The notes under the pieces are model-generated. The model did not search any database, was not told where the DNA came from, and saw only the letters and a list, made by a program, of their open reading frames with translations. The position numbers were made by a program, and so were the translations under genes. A stretch of DNA of 64,000 nt, taken from positions 152,372 through 216,371 of the forward strand of contig JAMKCH010049271.1 of NCBI GenBank assembly GCA_023653785.1, given 5' to 3'. Position 1 is the stretch's first letter. Every line of letters begins with the position of its first letter. This DNA comes from Ophioderma brevispina. Its lineage: Eukaryota > Echinodermata > Ophiuroidea > Amphilepidida > Ophiodermatidae. Positions 33,477 through 44,964 of this stretch are shown here, one piece after another.

Positions 33477-33654
33477 ACATTTTATAATTTGACCCCTGTA
33501 CAAACTTTACCCCCTTATTTCTCAAATAGCACACAGGGGATTCTTGGGGACTTTTGATATGTTGCTCCTTACAACATCAGGAAAATATTCTGAAAAATTC
33601 AGCTTCTACCCATTTATTTCCGGGTGTTTTTCTATATATCTTGGACTAAATATC

Positions 33655-34085
33655 TGGCAGTGCTCCGTCTCTGGCAGTGCTTCGCCTGGTCCGCGGAGTA
33701 CCAAACTACTTCCCACAGCCACTTCAACCCAGTCCAAGTGCTGCTCGCTCCTACCAACTCTGAATGGCGTTCTTCCTGCTCCAGTCTTCACACCGGTGCT
33801 CCAACCCTGTCCAAGCGCTTCGAGCTCCTCCTCGTAGGTTCTACCAACTCCGAGTGGCGCTTCTCCTGTTCCAGACTTCACACCAACACTCCAACCCTGT
33901 CCTACTACTCCTCACACCCTTTACGCTCCCATAGCATCTCTACTGCTGGGACACAGCGCCACCTATTCCGCATCCGCATCGCTAATTGGCCGGCTATTCT
34001 TAGACATGCGCTACGTCATGTGACTCCCTAGCAGCCAAACGCTGTGTTAAAGGCTCTGCGATTAGCTTGAACAAGGAATGAAAAA
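33655..34085. other. GC-rich patch with promoter-like words
   Basis: A GC-rich block in otherwise AT-rich DNA, holding a 90-bp tandem duplication (33717-33898) and a cluster at 33975-34030: CTAATTGGC (reverse CCAAT box), TACGTCATGTGAC (CRE-like plus E-box-like). It is open in one + frame for 135 codons (33624-34031) giving a Ser/Thr/Arg-rich product with no known motif. Host promoter, CpG-rich repeat or the end of a mobile element are all possible. Confidence 0.35.
33717..33898 (+). repeat. 90-bp tandem duplication
   Basis: CTACCAACTCTGAATGGCG at 33751 recurs as CTACCAACTCCGAGTGGCG at 33841. The same order follows in both: TTC-TCCTG-TCCAG-CTTCACACC and GCTCCAACCCTGTCC. Confidence 0.75.
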
Positions 34086-34874
34086 ACGGTTTCGCGGTAC
34101 CTTGGATATCGCGAAATCAACGAATCAGGTGGTCGATCTGATGTTAGAAACGGGTTCCTGACAAAAAAGACCCCTTAGCTCACTAGTTTTTGTAAGCCTG
34201 GCGTGTGGCATGACTTGACAGCAGCAATCGAGAACTGAGCCAGCTGATAAGGTAAGAAAATTGCTTGTATGGATCGTATTTTTCACGTTTTTTCGCCTTT
34301 TCCCAAAAAATAAACCTATATTATAAACTTGTCAGCTAACTAGACGATTTAGTTAGAACTATTTTGGTGCGTAAATCGTTACGATAGGCCAAGTATTTTG
34401 CGCAATCTCCAGTGTACCGCAATGTACAGAAAATCCGAATCAACGCTATCTGACACTGTGTGTATGTGGAGTTTCCCACGCTCAGCCGATTATGATGTGG
34501 TTGATAACTCCCTAGCGCAGTGAAGATTTGCCAAGGTTTGCCAAGATTCAACAATGGCCGGCGCTGTGTGCTAAGACGGAAACGTAAAATGGGCGTGTTG
34601 GTCATCCGTCTCGCTCTCACCGATCCACCATCTCTGCTAGGGATGCTCCATTGACCTAGCCCTTGGGAAACCACGTTTATAATCCATCTGATGGGTTCCC
34701 TTGTTATTTTAGGGTCTTCTCAAAAGTTAAAAAATAATATTAAAATCACCAAACTCGGATATCATAAAAGAGGTATGTATAATAACCCAATGCTAATGGG
34801 ATCATTAATGCTTAATATGTTAACTTTGGAAAACAACGTGAAAAATTCTGGTTAAAGGCCCAGTTTTAGTTATA
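34086..34874. other. no recognised gene
   Basis: The 112-codon minus frame at 34336-34674 is Arg/Ser-rich and unrecognised. A repeated GATTTGCCAAGGTTTGCCAAGATT lies at 34524-34547. Confidence 0.4.
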
Positions 34875-37597
34875 TGTAAAACAATGTCGAGTCCTGCCCC
34901 ACCTGGCAAGTTTGAATGCTTCCCTCACTTGGTGCAACTTTACACTCTGTTGAGCTTGATTGAGTCAGTTGCTGTTCTGCCTGCCAAGGGGACAACTTGT
35001 GTGGAAGAAAAAATGACTGAGTTCAAAATGTGAGGAACTTGTCTTTAATCTTCATGTACCAGCCAAGCATTCTTATTAGGAAAAGATGGTTTGAGGAATC
35101 CCAGCTTTTGGTAATAATTTGGGGAATATTTCTTAAGAGCATGAAATTTTCTGGTGAATGAAATGTTTGTTGACTGTGTTATGTCAGCATTTTGAAGTTA
35201 GTTTTTATCACTTTTAGGTGGGGAATAAGGCATAATTTTTCCTTTTAGTCTTCAAAGACTTTCCCCTGGCCTTTAGCCCGCCCCTTTTCTCCTTACTTTT
35301 TGCCCTTGCTCCCTTCCTCTCCTCCGGTGTAAATAATTCCTGGGAGTAGGATTGGTTTGTGGATAGGAAGTGGATGCTAATTTTTTATCAATATGGGTGA
35401 ACAATAGTCTCACAAAGGGTTAGTTAATCCAGGTCAACGGGAGCTGAAGAGGAGGGTAATGTGCAGACGAGTCGGGTATGGGAGGAAAGGCGAAAGACTG
35501 CAGGTGTTGTTTGATCAAGCTGGGAAGGAAAACGATTTGAGGACAGTTTTGATCTCGAAAAACAATGAATTTGCATAATTTTGGGAGGTGTGAAAGTGGA
35601 GGATGAAATTGTGGACCTTTGTGAAACGCCAGTATTTTGGGGTTGAAAGTCAGTTTGGCCCTGTATTTTAAAAAGGAAAAGGTAACATTGGATCACTTTT
35701 TGGACAACGTACTCTCGCGACCTAGGGAGTTGGGGAGGGCTGCAAGTTTCTCGTAAATTGTTAGATGAGCAACTTAATTTGCCTGAGGTTTGGAGATCTT
35801 TAAGGAAAGAATTTAGTGTGGTGCCACACCCTTGAATTTGGCGACTCAGCGGAAAGACTGCATGTTGGGGGATGTCGGTGGCAGAAGGATGTGATTTTGA
35901 TTCATTCCGATCTTTAATGGGAGTTGTGCGGGCAAATTTTTTTAGAATCTTTTTACAAGTTTTTTAAAAAGGGTTGAAGATCATTCAATCCCGTGTGAAA
36001 GTTAGAAGCGAGGGCGGTGGGATGTCAATGAGGAGTCAGATTTCTTTTCCTGGGGTCCACACCAACTTTCACTTCGTAGTATGGTTTTCTTTGATTTGAA
36101 AGAGATATTGCTAGGCAATTTGATTTCCATTTTAATTAGTTATGGTTACATTATGTAATTTAAGGATTCATATTGATTTGGAAGAGATGAATATGGCCCC
36201 AGTTTTAAAAAATTCTTGTACAAATTTGGATAGCAGCCAATAATAGCCAAAATAAGCAGCCAAAGACTATGAATTTAATAATCAATGGAGAATTCTTCTT
36301 CTGGCATATCCTGTCATGGGTTGATCTTTCCCATACAGGGCAGGCATTATGCACATGGAGAGATAGCACACAGGGCAAGTGCCATTGATCTTAGGGTAAG
36401 TGGGCGAGCACCCCATCTGGTGCTAGTGAGTTTTGTTCAGATTTATTGCGTGAACATCTTTACTCTTCGTCCTTCTCAATGTGGGTCTTAAAAGAGAGTT
36501 CGGTTCCAAGGTGACTCCTAGGTAGACAGGGTTATCACAGTGCTCCAGGGAGTTCCAGACTAAGGGTAACTTTAAGCTGACTTTTTGCTTCACGGTTGCG
36601 TAAAGATGGAAAGCACCCCTGTGTCTTAGATGGATTTGCACGTAGGTGTTTTTCCTCTAATAGGAGTGATTCATCCCAAGCTTTGGAGAGTCTCTTCAAC
36701 AACTGTGAAGTCCGCATCTTGTGCACTAATTCCAAGAACGTCTGCATAAATAAAACGACGGCTTCCTGGGCACTCCTAGTTTGGTCGTTGGTATATATGT
36801 TGAGCAGGAGAGGTGCAAACACACTCCCTTGTGGTAGACATTCTTGAGCCTACGCCATCGGCTCTTCTTCGCTGCCAGCTGAACAAAGAACCTCCTGTTA
36901 GCCAGCAATCTACGGATAAGCTCAATCAGCGGATGTCCTTCGTAATTTTCCAGGATCTTATGGAGTAGGCATCTGTGAGTACCATTGTCGTATGCTGCTG
37001 AGAGGTTGACGAACACAGCTCCGTTAGCATACCCTTCCTCGAAACCATCCTCAATGTGTTTTAGTTAGGGTTGAGTACTTGGCTTGTTGTTGCGTTGCCT
37101 GGAGAATTAAGAACATGAGAATTCAGGACGAGAAAGTCATTCGAGGGTTTGAAACAGCTTTGGGGAATTGTTATGTGAAAAGTCTGCTTCCTTTAGTTTC
37201 AGGTTTTGGGCTTGTCTCTCGACAATTCTCTGGTGATTAACCGATAGAACCCTTCCGTGTGCTTCAGGTCTACAAAGTTTACAAACTAAGAATTCCTCAA
37301 AGTTAATTCCAGAGTTAAACTAGTTAAAAAGCTGCCAGATTTTCAGTGGAGGCTGCTGAATTTAAACACTGAAAGATGTTATTGTGCCTTTGTGAAATTT
37401 GAATGTAATCTGTGAATTTAAAGTATTTATTGTATTAAAAAAAGAAGCTTCTAAAAGAATTTGTCTTGCAACTAATTCAGGAGTGGACGTGGTTTTTTTA
37501 CGAGGAAAGACTTTATTTGGTCAATTAAAATATTCCGAGCCCGTAGCGGAACGTCGTCGAAGCTTACGATACCATTTAAGACCCTCGGCTCGTTACA
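34875..37597 (+). repeat. 5' LTR (2.7 kb, holds a LINE fragment)
   Basis: It starts TGTAAAACAA with CCTGCCCCACCTGGCA soon after and ends CTCGGCTCGTTACA. It aligns in order with 43386-46848: the opening 200 bp, ACAGTTTTGATC (35544), GCATAATTTTGGGAGGT (35573), GGAGTCAGATTTC (36031), TTACATTATGTAATTTAAGGA (36147), AAGAACATGAGAATTCAGG (37110) and the final 40 bp. The antisense LINE fragment at 36295-37099 sits inside. LTRs of this length are unusual for the family. Confidence 0.85.
36295..37099 (-). mobile_element. LINE-D fragment inside the 5' LTR
   Basis: On the minus strand: an AAYD-type motif A near 36980-37015, GHPLIELIRRLLANRRFFVQL (36890-36950), LPQGSVFAPLLLNIYTND (36782-36836), FIYADVLGISAQDADF (36718-36765; catalytic YADD changed to YADV), ANPSKTQG and NREAK (36590-36640) and PVYLGVTLEP (36495-36525). 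It is a 5'-truncated or internal RT piece. TGGAGAATT flanks it on both sides (36286-36294 and 37100-37108), and the 3' LTR has a LINE-free version of that site at 45640, so this is a true insertion. Confidence 0.85.
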
Positions 37598-37620
37598 ATT
37601 GGGTGGCAGCTTGGGATATT
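37598..37620 (+). promoter_or_regulatory. primer-binding-site-like sequence
   Basis: ATTGGGTGGCAGCTTGGGAT directly follows the LTR end. Ty3/Gypsy elements place a TGG-starting, tRNA-complementary site here to prime minus-strand synthesis. I did not assign the tRNA. Confidence 0.6.
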
Positions 37621-37649
37621 TTTCATAAAATCTTGGTCTACTGTAAATA

Positions 37650-39075
37650 AATTCAGCAGCATTCAGGACATTTTAAAGTAACTTTTCCTCCTAGTGTATC
37701 TTCAAGGATAATCCTTAGTTGAGTTAGGTTTGGGAATAATTTGTGTAAATTTGTGTGTGACCCTTTTTTGATTGAAATTTCATGCTGACTCGTTCCAGGG
37801 CAACGGCTAACCTTAAAGAACCAAATGTCTGAAAAGGATAAGTGGAGCTCAAGGGAAACCAAAGCCATCCACTGAGTTTTAAAAAGACAAAGTTGTCTCC
37901 TACTTTGACTGAATTGGGGGCAATGCGATCTCACAGAGCATGTTCTCTTCCTGGTACCCGTTCCCTTCCGTTAGGGGCCCGTCCAAAAATTCCCAGGCCT
38001 AAGATACTAGGCCTTTAACTTTTGATCTGGGAACTGACTCTGAGTGTTAAAATCAAAAGGTTTTGATCTGAAACCAATTGTTAAAACTTTGAGCTGGCAG
38101 GGGGGTAAAGAAAAGCCCGCTTACAGACGACGTACCTAAGAAGCCATCGGTTTGATCAAACAGCGCTAAGACCAAAGTTGAAAACAAATCGTCCATGAAA
38201 CCGTTCATCAAACTAGATTTGGTTCCGGGTTTGGCAATCAACAAATAAAGTGAAACCATAGCTATGCCCGAGTATTACCATGGGAGGAAGGTACCCTTTA
38301 CATTGGTTGGTTTTCACTTGGGTATAGTTGCAGAATTAATGGTTGGGATGAAGAGGAACAGGCGAAGGTATTTGGCAATGAGTTTACGAGATTAAGCGTG
38401 ATAGCCTTTTACGAGTCTCTCCGGAGATAGTTGCCTCCTGTGTGGATATTGTAGAAATTCTTAGGAGAATTTTGATCGACCTGATCTATTGCAGCAAATC
38501 GTCAAAAGTTTCAGAGTAGGAGAAGAAAGACGAGAACCCTTACTGTCTTGTCTCTATGATCTCATTAGGGTGGCTGAAGAAGCTTATCCTCAGGCACCAC
38601 AGAGTATGATAACGATTTGGCAAAATAAAAAAAAAAAAAAAAAAAAAAACAAAACAAATAAAAAAAAAAGATCAATTTATAGTTTCATTGGCACTCGCAG
38701 CATTGAGAATGCAATTTCGGCGACGGCGACTCTAGACAATGGAAGAGGCTTTTAAGATAGCGTTGACGAAGAGAAATTGTGAAATAGAATAAAGTCCGTT
38801 CTCGTTCGTCGAAATTCTCCATTTTAACACCTAGAAGTAACGTAATTCATAAGATAAAATCCAGCAATTTGGAAACACAAATACCGGCCATAACGAATAG
38901 TGAAAGATTGACAATCAGACAGCAAGCAGGAGTAAAAAGGGAAATGTGCAACCTAAAGGGAGGTGCTTTGGGTGTGGAAGAAAAGGCCATTATAAGAGGG
39001 ACTGTCCAAACATAACTTCGACCGCACAACACAGACTTCATCGGGAAAGTGCAGACCTAACTTCTAAGGGCCTGA
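37650..39075 (+). pseudogene. gag remnant with CCHC zinc knuckle
   Basis: Gag builds the virus-like particle and packages element RNA. Seen: a capsid-like segment around 38490-38610 (blocks LLSCLYDLIRVAEEAYPQAP, typical of the Gypsy capsid C-terminal half), continued after an A-rich interruption by FIGTRSIENAIS (38678-38715), then a basic stretch and a complete zinc knuckle CFGCGRKGHYKRDC (38966-39007), spacing C-x2-C-x4-H-x4-C. Frames shift between the blocks. 37650-38480 is assigned by position only. Confidence 0.75.
38622..38669 (+). repeat. A-rich tract interrupting gag
   Basis: A run of more than 20 A with short AC and AT interruptions splits the capsid region. It is either an expanded A run or the tail of a lost insert. 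Confidence 0.7.
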
Positions 39076-39164
39076 GTCTGGGCCGACCTCAGCCTGTGGA
39101 GAGGCAAATAAGAATCATCCAATCAACCAATCAACCTTGGGTATTTCTGCGAGGCTTCACTTTT

Positions 39165-39330
39165 GATAAAAAGTGCCTATGCTCCTTGACTGTGGCTCCG
39201 GAGTATCCTATCTTGCTTTAGATGGTGTAAGTACTTGGCAGCCAGGCATGGATTGAAGTTGGAACCGTTTGATGGACCATTGAAGGCTGCAAAGAAATTA
39301 CATATTTGGGGGGGGGGGATGCTGAATTCC
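39165..39330 (+). pseudogene. retropepsin-like protease remnant
   Basis: The aspartic protease would cut Gag-Pol. The segment MLLDCGSGVSYLALDG (39179-39225) occupies the position of the catalytic D-T/S-G-A box, here D-C-G-S-G, so the second active-site residue is altered. It is followed by KYLAARHGLKLEPFDG (39230-39277). The call rests on this box plus its place between the zinc knuckle and RT. Confidence 0.55.
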
Positions 39331-39959
39331 GATAGTGTTTGGCTGAAATGTTTTTCGCAGCTGGTACTTGTGGAGACATTGATGTAGGGAATCTTGAATG
39401 ATTTCTTTATTGGCATAAACACTGAAGTTTGGAACCCTGGAACCCGTTTTTCGTGGGTGGATTAGAAGTTCCCTAGCTACGGAGAAACATGTTGTTTCTT
39501 GCTGTAGGGTTTGCTTGCACAGACAGTAAGTTTGGTAGAGCCTGGTAGAAGAAACTAATAATTCCCTGGGAAAATAGCTGGCCGTACGTTTTCCTCGCCT
39601 TTGGAATGGTTGAGCATCAAATGATTCCACAAAAAGCCGGGTATTTTTGGTAGCCAGCAGTTGTCTCCCTTCGTCGTTATTCCTTGAAGGTGATGAATAT
39701 CAGTCCTGAGCAGTAATAATTCCACGACAAGCCGCATATTGCCGTGATTCAACCTGCTGAAATCGTCTCCGATGAGGAAGATTGGTATGAGAAGTCGGAC
39801 TCCAGCCTTCGAAGACGAGTGGAAGGCTTTGATTGAAAGGAGCTCAGCTGAGTTAAGTGAATATCAACAACAGCAGTTGAAGGAATTCTTGGAAAGAATT
39901 GAAGGCTTTTTGCCAATCCTGGAGAGCTAGGAAGAAACAAGCCTGACTTAATATCAAGT

Positions 39960-40640
39960 GACACTGGCGATCAAAGACCGATTAAGCAACCTTTACGCAG
40001 AGTGCTACCACAAGAGAAAAGAGATAGAACGGCAAATCCAAGAGATGGTGGAGCAGGGGTTATTCTCATTCTGACTCATCATGGAATAATCCATCTTGTT
40101 GGTCATGAAAACGGCTGGGTTCGGCTCGTTTTTTGCTTGGACATGCGTCGTCTTAATGATTGTACAGGAAAATGCGTATGCCCTCCCGGGCTGATGATGT
40201 TTTGATGCTCTTTGTGGGAGCAAGTGGTTTTCAACAGGGATTAGCCTCGGGATATTGCAAAGTGGAGATTGATCCGATGATCGGGCTAAGACGACATTTT
40301 CTGCAGTGGGCTCCGGACAGTTTGATTTAATGTTTATGAGTTTTGGGCTATGTAATGCCCCCTGCCCACTTTTGAACGGTTGATGGAAAGGGCTCTCTCT
40401 GCTTGCAATGGAAATATGTTTGTCTATTTGATACATTAATCGTGATGGCAATGATTCATTTGAACCACATTTTGGAACGTTTGTAGAGGTTTTAAGCGTT
40501 GAGAGATGCCGCTTGAAATTTAAGCCAAAAGTGTACTTTCTTTCGTTCTGAAGTGTTTGTATTTGGGACTCTAGTGACTTCAAAAGGGTTTTGTCTACTG
40601 ATCCGAGAAGTGGGAAAGGTACAAAACTGGCCTTGTCCCA
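39960..40640 (+). pseudogene. Ty3/Gypsy reverse transcriptase remnant
   Basis: Blocks in order: DQRPIKQPLRRVLPQEKRD (39970-40025), RQIQEMVEQGLFS (40031-40070), a degenerate SSWNNPSC-W block (40075-40105), DMRRLND (40140-40160; family DYR-x-LN), LASGYCKVEIDP (40244-40280; motif A, aspartate region shifted), FDLMFMSFGLCNAP (40322-40365; motif B) and LKFKPKK with FVFG (40515-40565). The catalytic YLDD site near 40425 reads as Y-L followed by a frameshift. The enzyme is dead. Confidence 0.9.
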
Positions 40641-41215
40641 CTTTTGTTAAGCGAGTTTAGATCCTTTCTGGGACTTGCGGCTATTATCGCAGTTTATTAG
40701 GGACTTCAGTATATAGCTCTCCACTTCATAGTTTACCAAAAAGGAGTGAAGTGCAATGATCAGCTTGTCAGGACGCTTTTGAGAGGTTACAAAGCTTAAC
40801 ATCTGCTCCGAGATTAGGATACCCCGACTTTTCGTTGGAATTCATGTTGGATACGGCCGCTTGTGCAGATGGAGGTGGAAGTGTTTGTCACAGCTTGTTG
40901 ATGGCAAAAGTGGTTAGCGCCTTCGCTATCAAGAAGTTCATTAAGAGTGAACGGAATATAGTGTTACAAGACCGGAATTGCTAGCGTTGGTGACAGTGTT
41001 AACATTTTCCCACTATCTGTATGGGCGTAGGTTCAGGGTGAGGACCGATCATGGATCTTCAGGGTTAGTGACTTTTCAAGGATCCTGAGGGCAAATTAGC
41101 ACTTTGGATGAAACTCTCAGTATGTTTGATTTTACTATCGAGCACCGTCCGGGAACTCAACATCGAAATGCTGATGCTATGTCACGAAGGCCCCGTGAGG
41201 AAAAAGTGGACGAAA
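40641..41215 (+). pseudogene. RNase H remnant
   Basis: Blocks: PDFSLEFMLDTAACADGGG (40827-40880, holding the first catalytic Asp), AFAIKKFIKSERN (40920-40958), LLALVT-like (40980-41000), HYLYGRRFRVRTDHGS (41009-41055, the TDH box), FTIEHRPGTQHRNADAMSR (41134-41190). It removes element RNA from the hybrid during cDNA synthesis. It is broken by at least four frameshifts. Confidence 0.85.
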
Positions 41216-42560
41216 ACTTGGATTTGATTGCTTGAAGGTACAGCTACATGTGGACAATTTTTCTTGCTGGGGAGTTTGGACCTGATGAAATCCAGAAAAT
41301 GCAAAGAGAGGATCCAAGATTGTCACCACTTATTGCTGCACTTGAAAGTGGGGAGAAGCCTCCTTGGAGGGATATTGCTCGCTATGGTGTAACTACCAAG
41401 TGTCTCTGTAGCAGTGCAACACTGGAGCTATGTGAAGGTATAATGTAGCGACATTTTTTGCGTGTTGGAATCGGTAACATTCAACAGTTGGTGGTTCCTT
41501 TAGGATCCAAATGCGGGTAGCTGGAGTTGCTCTACCACAGAACTGTTTGGCTCTAGACGAGCCAAACTCTCGAGAGATTCCGTCCAGAGTTATTTTTGGG
41601 TCATTACGCAATGTTGATGAATGGGTACGAGCTTGTGTTAAGTGTCAGCGAAGAACAGGTAACTCACGACAGAGGCGGGCCGCTTTGCAACCTTCTGCTG
41701 TAGGATTTCCAATGGACAGGGTTGCTATGGAATATTATGGGCCCACTGTTCGGTCTCAGAATTGTGAATCGTTATGTGTTATTCCAAATGGTTAATTTTA
41801 CAAGTGGGCGGAAGCCTATCCTCTCCCAAATCAAGAGGCAGAAACCATAGCTAGGTCTTTGGTGATGCATTTGTTGTTCGTTATGGGTTCAAGTCGGATA
41901 CATACAGACGGGGAAAAGAATTTTGACCTCGCGGCTTCTTAATCGATTTTGTAGACTTTTAGAGTTGACATACTTTGACGAGTGCATAGAGACCTCAAAG
42001 TGATGGGTTAGTCGAAAGAATGAACCGAACTATAGCAGACATGAATATCAAATTAATGTTCGTTATGACCAGAAAGACTGGACACAATACCTTCATTTGT
42101 GCTCAAGGCCTATCGAGCTAGTTCTCAGGAAAGTTCACTGGTTTGTCCCCTAATCTGTTAATTTTTGGAAGGGAAATTTCTATTCCCTTGGGTTTGGTTG
42201 CTGGATGGTCCGCGGGCTCCGAGGAGGAGATCGGGGAGGAGTTATTGCTCTGAAGCTTCGCGAGCGACTTAGTAAGTCCTTTGAGATTCGCTCGCGACGC
42301 TTCACTTGTTGCTCAAAAGCGACAGAAACAGTATTAATTATTTGAAAGTGTGTGGCCAACCATTCAGAAGGGTGACAAGTTGGGGTATATAATGCCAGGC
42401 TAGGACTAAAGGGATTACCCCAGTTATAGTGTAGATGGCAGGGACCGTGTAAGATATTGAAAAAGTTATCAGAGTGCAAATTATGTGGATCAAGAACCCA
42501 ATGCCCGCAAGTCCGAAGTAGTACATTTTGACGATGGTAAGCCATGTTTATGAATAAGAC
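41216..42560 (+). pseudogene. integrase remnant
   Basis: Integrase joins the cDNA to host DNA. Seen: the second half of the HHCC finger, ACVKCQRRTG (41630-41658); the core start GFPMDRVAMEYYGP (41703-41745, first catalytic Asp of D-D-35-E replaced or shifted), YKWAEAYPLPNQEAETIAR (41799-41855), IHTDGEKNF (41898-41925, second Asp), VERMNRT (42012-42032, region of the Glu), a later AYRASSQES block (42108-42135), and the C-terminal module around NPMPASPK / VHFD (42490-42535). Frames shift throughout. Confidence 0.85.
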
Positions 42561-43368
42561 TGTGCTCATGGAGAGACTAATGACGACAAAAGGAAACGCT
42601 GACATTGGCATTTCGGTTGTTGATGAGAACGAGAATATGCTGGATCCGACTTGTGATGAGAAGCAACCTCAGACCCTACTAATGTGACAACTTCGACACT
42701 TGAAAGGCCTCACGCCCAACACAAGAGCTTCAACATATGGATGATGGGAACCAAACTACTGGAAATAGCCACAGAAACTTCAAGAAAGAACCCTTGGACG
42801 AACTATCCCAGGATCAGTCTCATGAAGTTGAAACCTAAACACTAAGCAGACTTAAAAGGAGACTAAAAGAACTCAAAACTGCCCTTCCGATTCAAGATTA
42901 TGAAATGGAAAGTTTTGATGGACATGCATGTTAAGTTTGATGGAATTTCTGAAATGTCACGACTGCAGCAGGTCGACATCCGGTGAAAAGCCATTTTCAC
43001 TATGCTAACTTTGTTGGAAGCTGAAGTATAGAACAAATTTATAAGTGCTTAAGGTTAAGAGGCACGATGGCATTCTGCCGACTCCTGGAAAAGTTTCAAG
43101 CTCCAGTCGAGTTGGTATCTGGCGCGTTCCTGCGAGTTGATAGCTGAATTTGCCAATTGTCATAAACTGAACTGAATTACCAACTTTTAAAAACTTAGCA
43201 TCCTTTGGCAAATGCATATGACAACATGGTATGTTTTCCAGATCCAGATATGAAAATGTGCAGCTATGTGAAATATTGGCGACTTGAATTTAATGGTTTA
43301 AAAAGAATAGTTGCTTATAGTAAAATATAAATGGTAAGGTAGTATGGAAGTCACGTGGGCGAGACTTA
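42561..43368 (+). other. pol tail and 3' untranslated part of the LTR element
   Basis: Acidic and Ser/Thr-rich fragments to about 42840 look like a pol C-terminal tail. Beyond that no frame or motif is recognised, and there is no envelope-like signal or membrane segment. Confidence 0.4.
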
Positions 43369-43385
43369 TTAGGAGGGGGGGGGGG
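43369..43385 (+). promoter_or_regulatory. polypurine tract
   Basis: AGGAGGGGGGGGGGG directly before the 3' LTR start is where plus-strand priming is expected. Its long G run may have expanded after insertion. Confidence 0.75.
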
Positions 43386-44008
43386 TGAACAAATTTGGTC
43401 CTGCCCCACCTGGCACTTTGAATGCGCCCTCACTGGTGCAACTTTACACTCTGTGTAGTCTTGATGATCAGTTGGCTGTTCGTCCTCCAATGGGAACCAC
43501 TTGTGTGGAAGAAAAATACGGAGTTCAAAATGGTGAGGAACTTTGTCTTTTTGTAATCTTACTGTACCAAGCGAGCATTCTTAATTAGGAAAGATGGTTT
43601 AAGAATCCCAGATTTTGGTAATTTAGGAATATTTTCTTTAGGATTAATGAAATCTTATGTATGAAAATGTTTGTTGACATGTGTTATGTCAGCCATTTTT
43701 GAAGTTAGTTTTTCTCACTTTTTAGGTGGGGAATAAGAGCATAATTTTTCCTTTTAGTCTCAAAGCATGGTAATTAATTCCAGGGATGCTGGATTGGTGT
43801 GGATAGGAAGTGGATGGCTTAATTTCTTATCAATACTGGTGAACACTTAGTCTCACAAAAGGGTTTGTTTTCATCCAGGTCCACGGGAGCTGAAGAGAGG
43901 TAAATGTGCAGACGAGTCGGTCTTGGAGGAAAGAAAGACTCCAGGTTTTGTTTAGATCAAGCTGGGAAACGATTTTGAGACAGTTTTGATCGGAAACAAT
44001 GACTTTTG

Positions 44009-44964
44009 TCCACTTCTCCGATATAAAGGGTTCAAAAAGTCGTTTTTAGTGTCGCTAACAGTCATGCCCAGTTTAAAGCTGTTTTTGGCCTTTAAGAATG
44101 AATGTTTATGAATATAAATATACTTAGGAGTTATGTTTTCAAAATGATCCGGACTAGATGTTGTAAACGGATGAGAAAGTATCAAGCAATAAGGATAAAG
44201 ATGCATAATTCTGGCTTTTCGCCATGTCGCCAGCCAAATCCGCCCCCATTCTTTAAAATGTGTCCCTGCTAGTTACACAAGAGCGCATATCACAGATTGC
44301 ATTGCATTTCTATCAGCCTCTATTATGCACTAATTGTTAAGTTTTAAAACATGATAATATTGGATTATTAAAGTTTCGCCAAGAGTTCTTGAGGGCATGT
44401 CGCCAATATTGCAAAACAGATACGTACGATATTCGAATGGATACAAAATTGCTAAAAATAACTGAATTCCTATGTTCCAATATGTGATAAATCGAGATGT
44501 AAATGTTATATTAACAGATTTTGAATAAAAATCTGATTTCAACTTAACAATTCCAGCCCTAGAATGAAAGAAATCCCTCCTGTTACGTTCAAACCGCGAC
44601 AGAACGTTCCTCCCTCATGTCGCCTTGACATATATGGCGCTGATACATAAAGTCGAATACACACCAGCTTTAAGTATGAAGGTAATACCTGATAACGTAT
44701 AGAGACTAGTCGGTGAAGCACGTACTTTCATCAAGAACAGCACGACTAAGAAAAAGCCCGACAGATACGTTCCGACAGATACGTTACTTAGGTGTTAACG
44801 TTAGGCAATATAATAAAAAATCGGATATATTTTTAAGACCACCCAAGCATTGTTCCGTGTTCTGAGAATGATTTAAGGTACGAGTTTCAATAGATTTCAG
44901 GAATTCCTTATGTGATATTTCGTCATTTTGGAGACCAAACTTGAACAATTAACGTAGAATGGCC
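44009..44964. mobile_element. ~956-bp insertion in the 3' LTR
   Basis: The 5' LTR is continuous here (AACAATGAATTTGCATAATTTTGGG), whereas the 3' LTR is split by ~956 bp flanked by CTTTTG (44003-44008 and 44965-44970), a likely target duplication. I see no terminal inverted repeat and no coding frame above 84 codons. Class unknown. Confidence 0.65.

Larger units (their letters stand above)
31385..33640. mobile_element. 2.2-kb composite: inverted repeats around a LINE fragment
   Basis: The segment at 31423-31566 (CGGAAATAAATAGGTAAAAGC ... ACAGGGGTAAAAAATTAAAATG) is the reverse complement of 33479-33623, at roughly 85-90% by eye. Weaker pairing extends outward to about 31385 and 33640 (TTAGTCCA on both). 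Everything between is the LINE-C fragment. The unit looks like a DNA element or foldback that holds LINE sequence, or a LINE that entered one arm-bounded element. No target duplication was found. Confidence 0.7.

Noticed and set aside
40005..40583. 192-codon minus-strand open frame
   Set aside because: It is antisense to the Gypsy reverse transcriptase, whose motifs are clear on the + strand.
42180..42611. 143-codon minus-strand open frame
   Set aside because: It is antisense to the integrase C-terminal module.
42561..43368. envelope-like gene in the Gypsy element
   Set aside because: There is no long frame, signal peptide or membrane segment between integrase and the purine tract.
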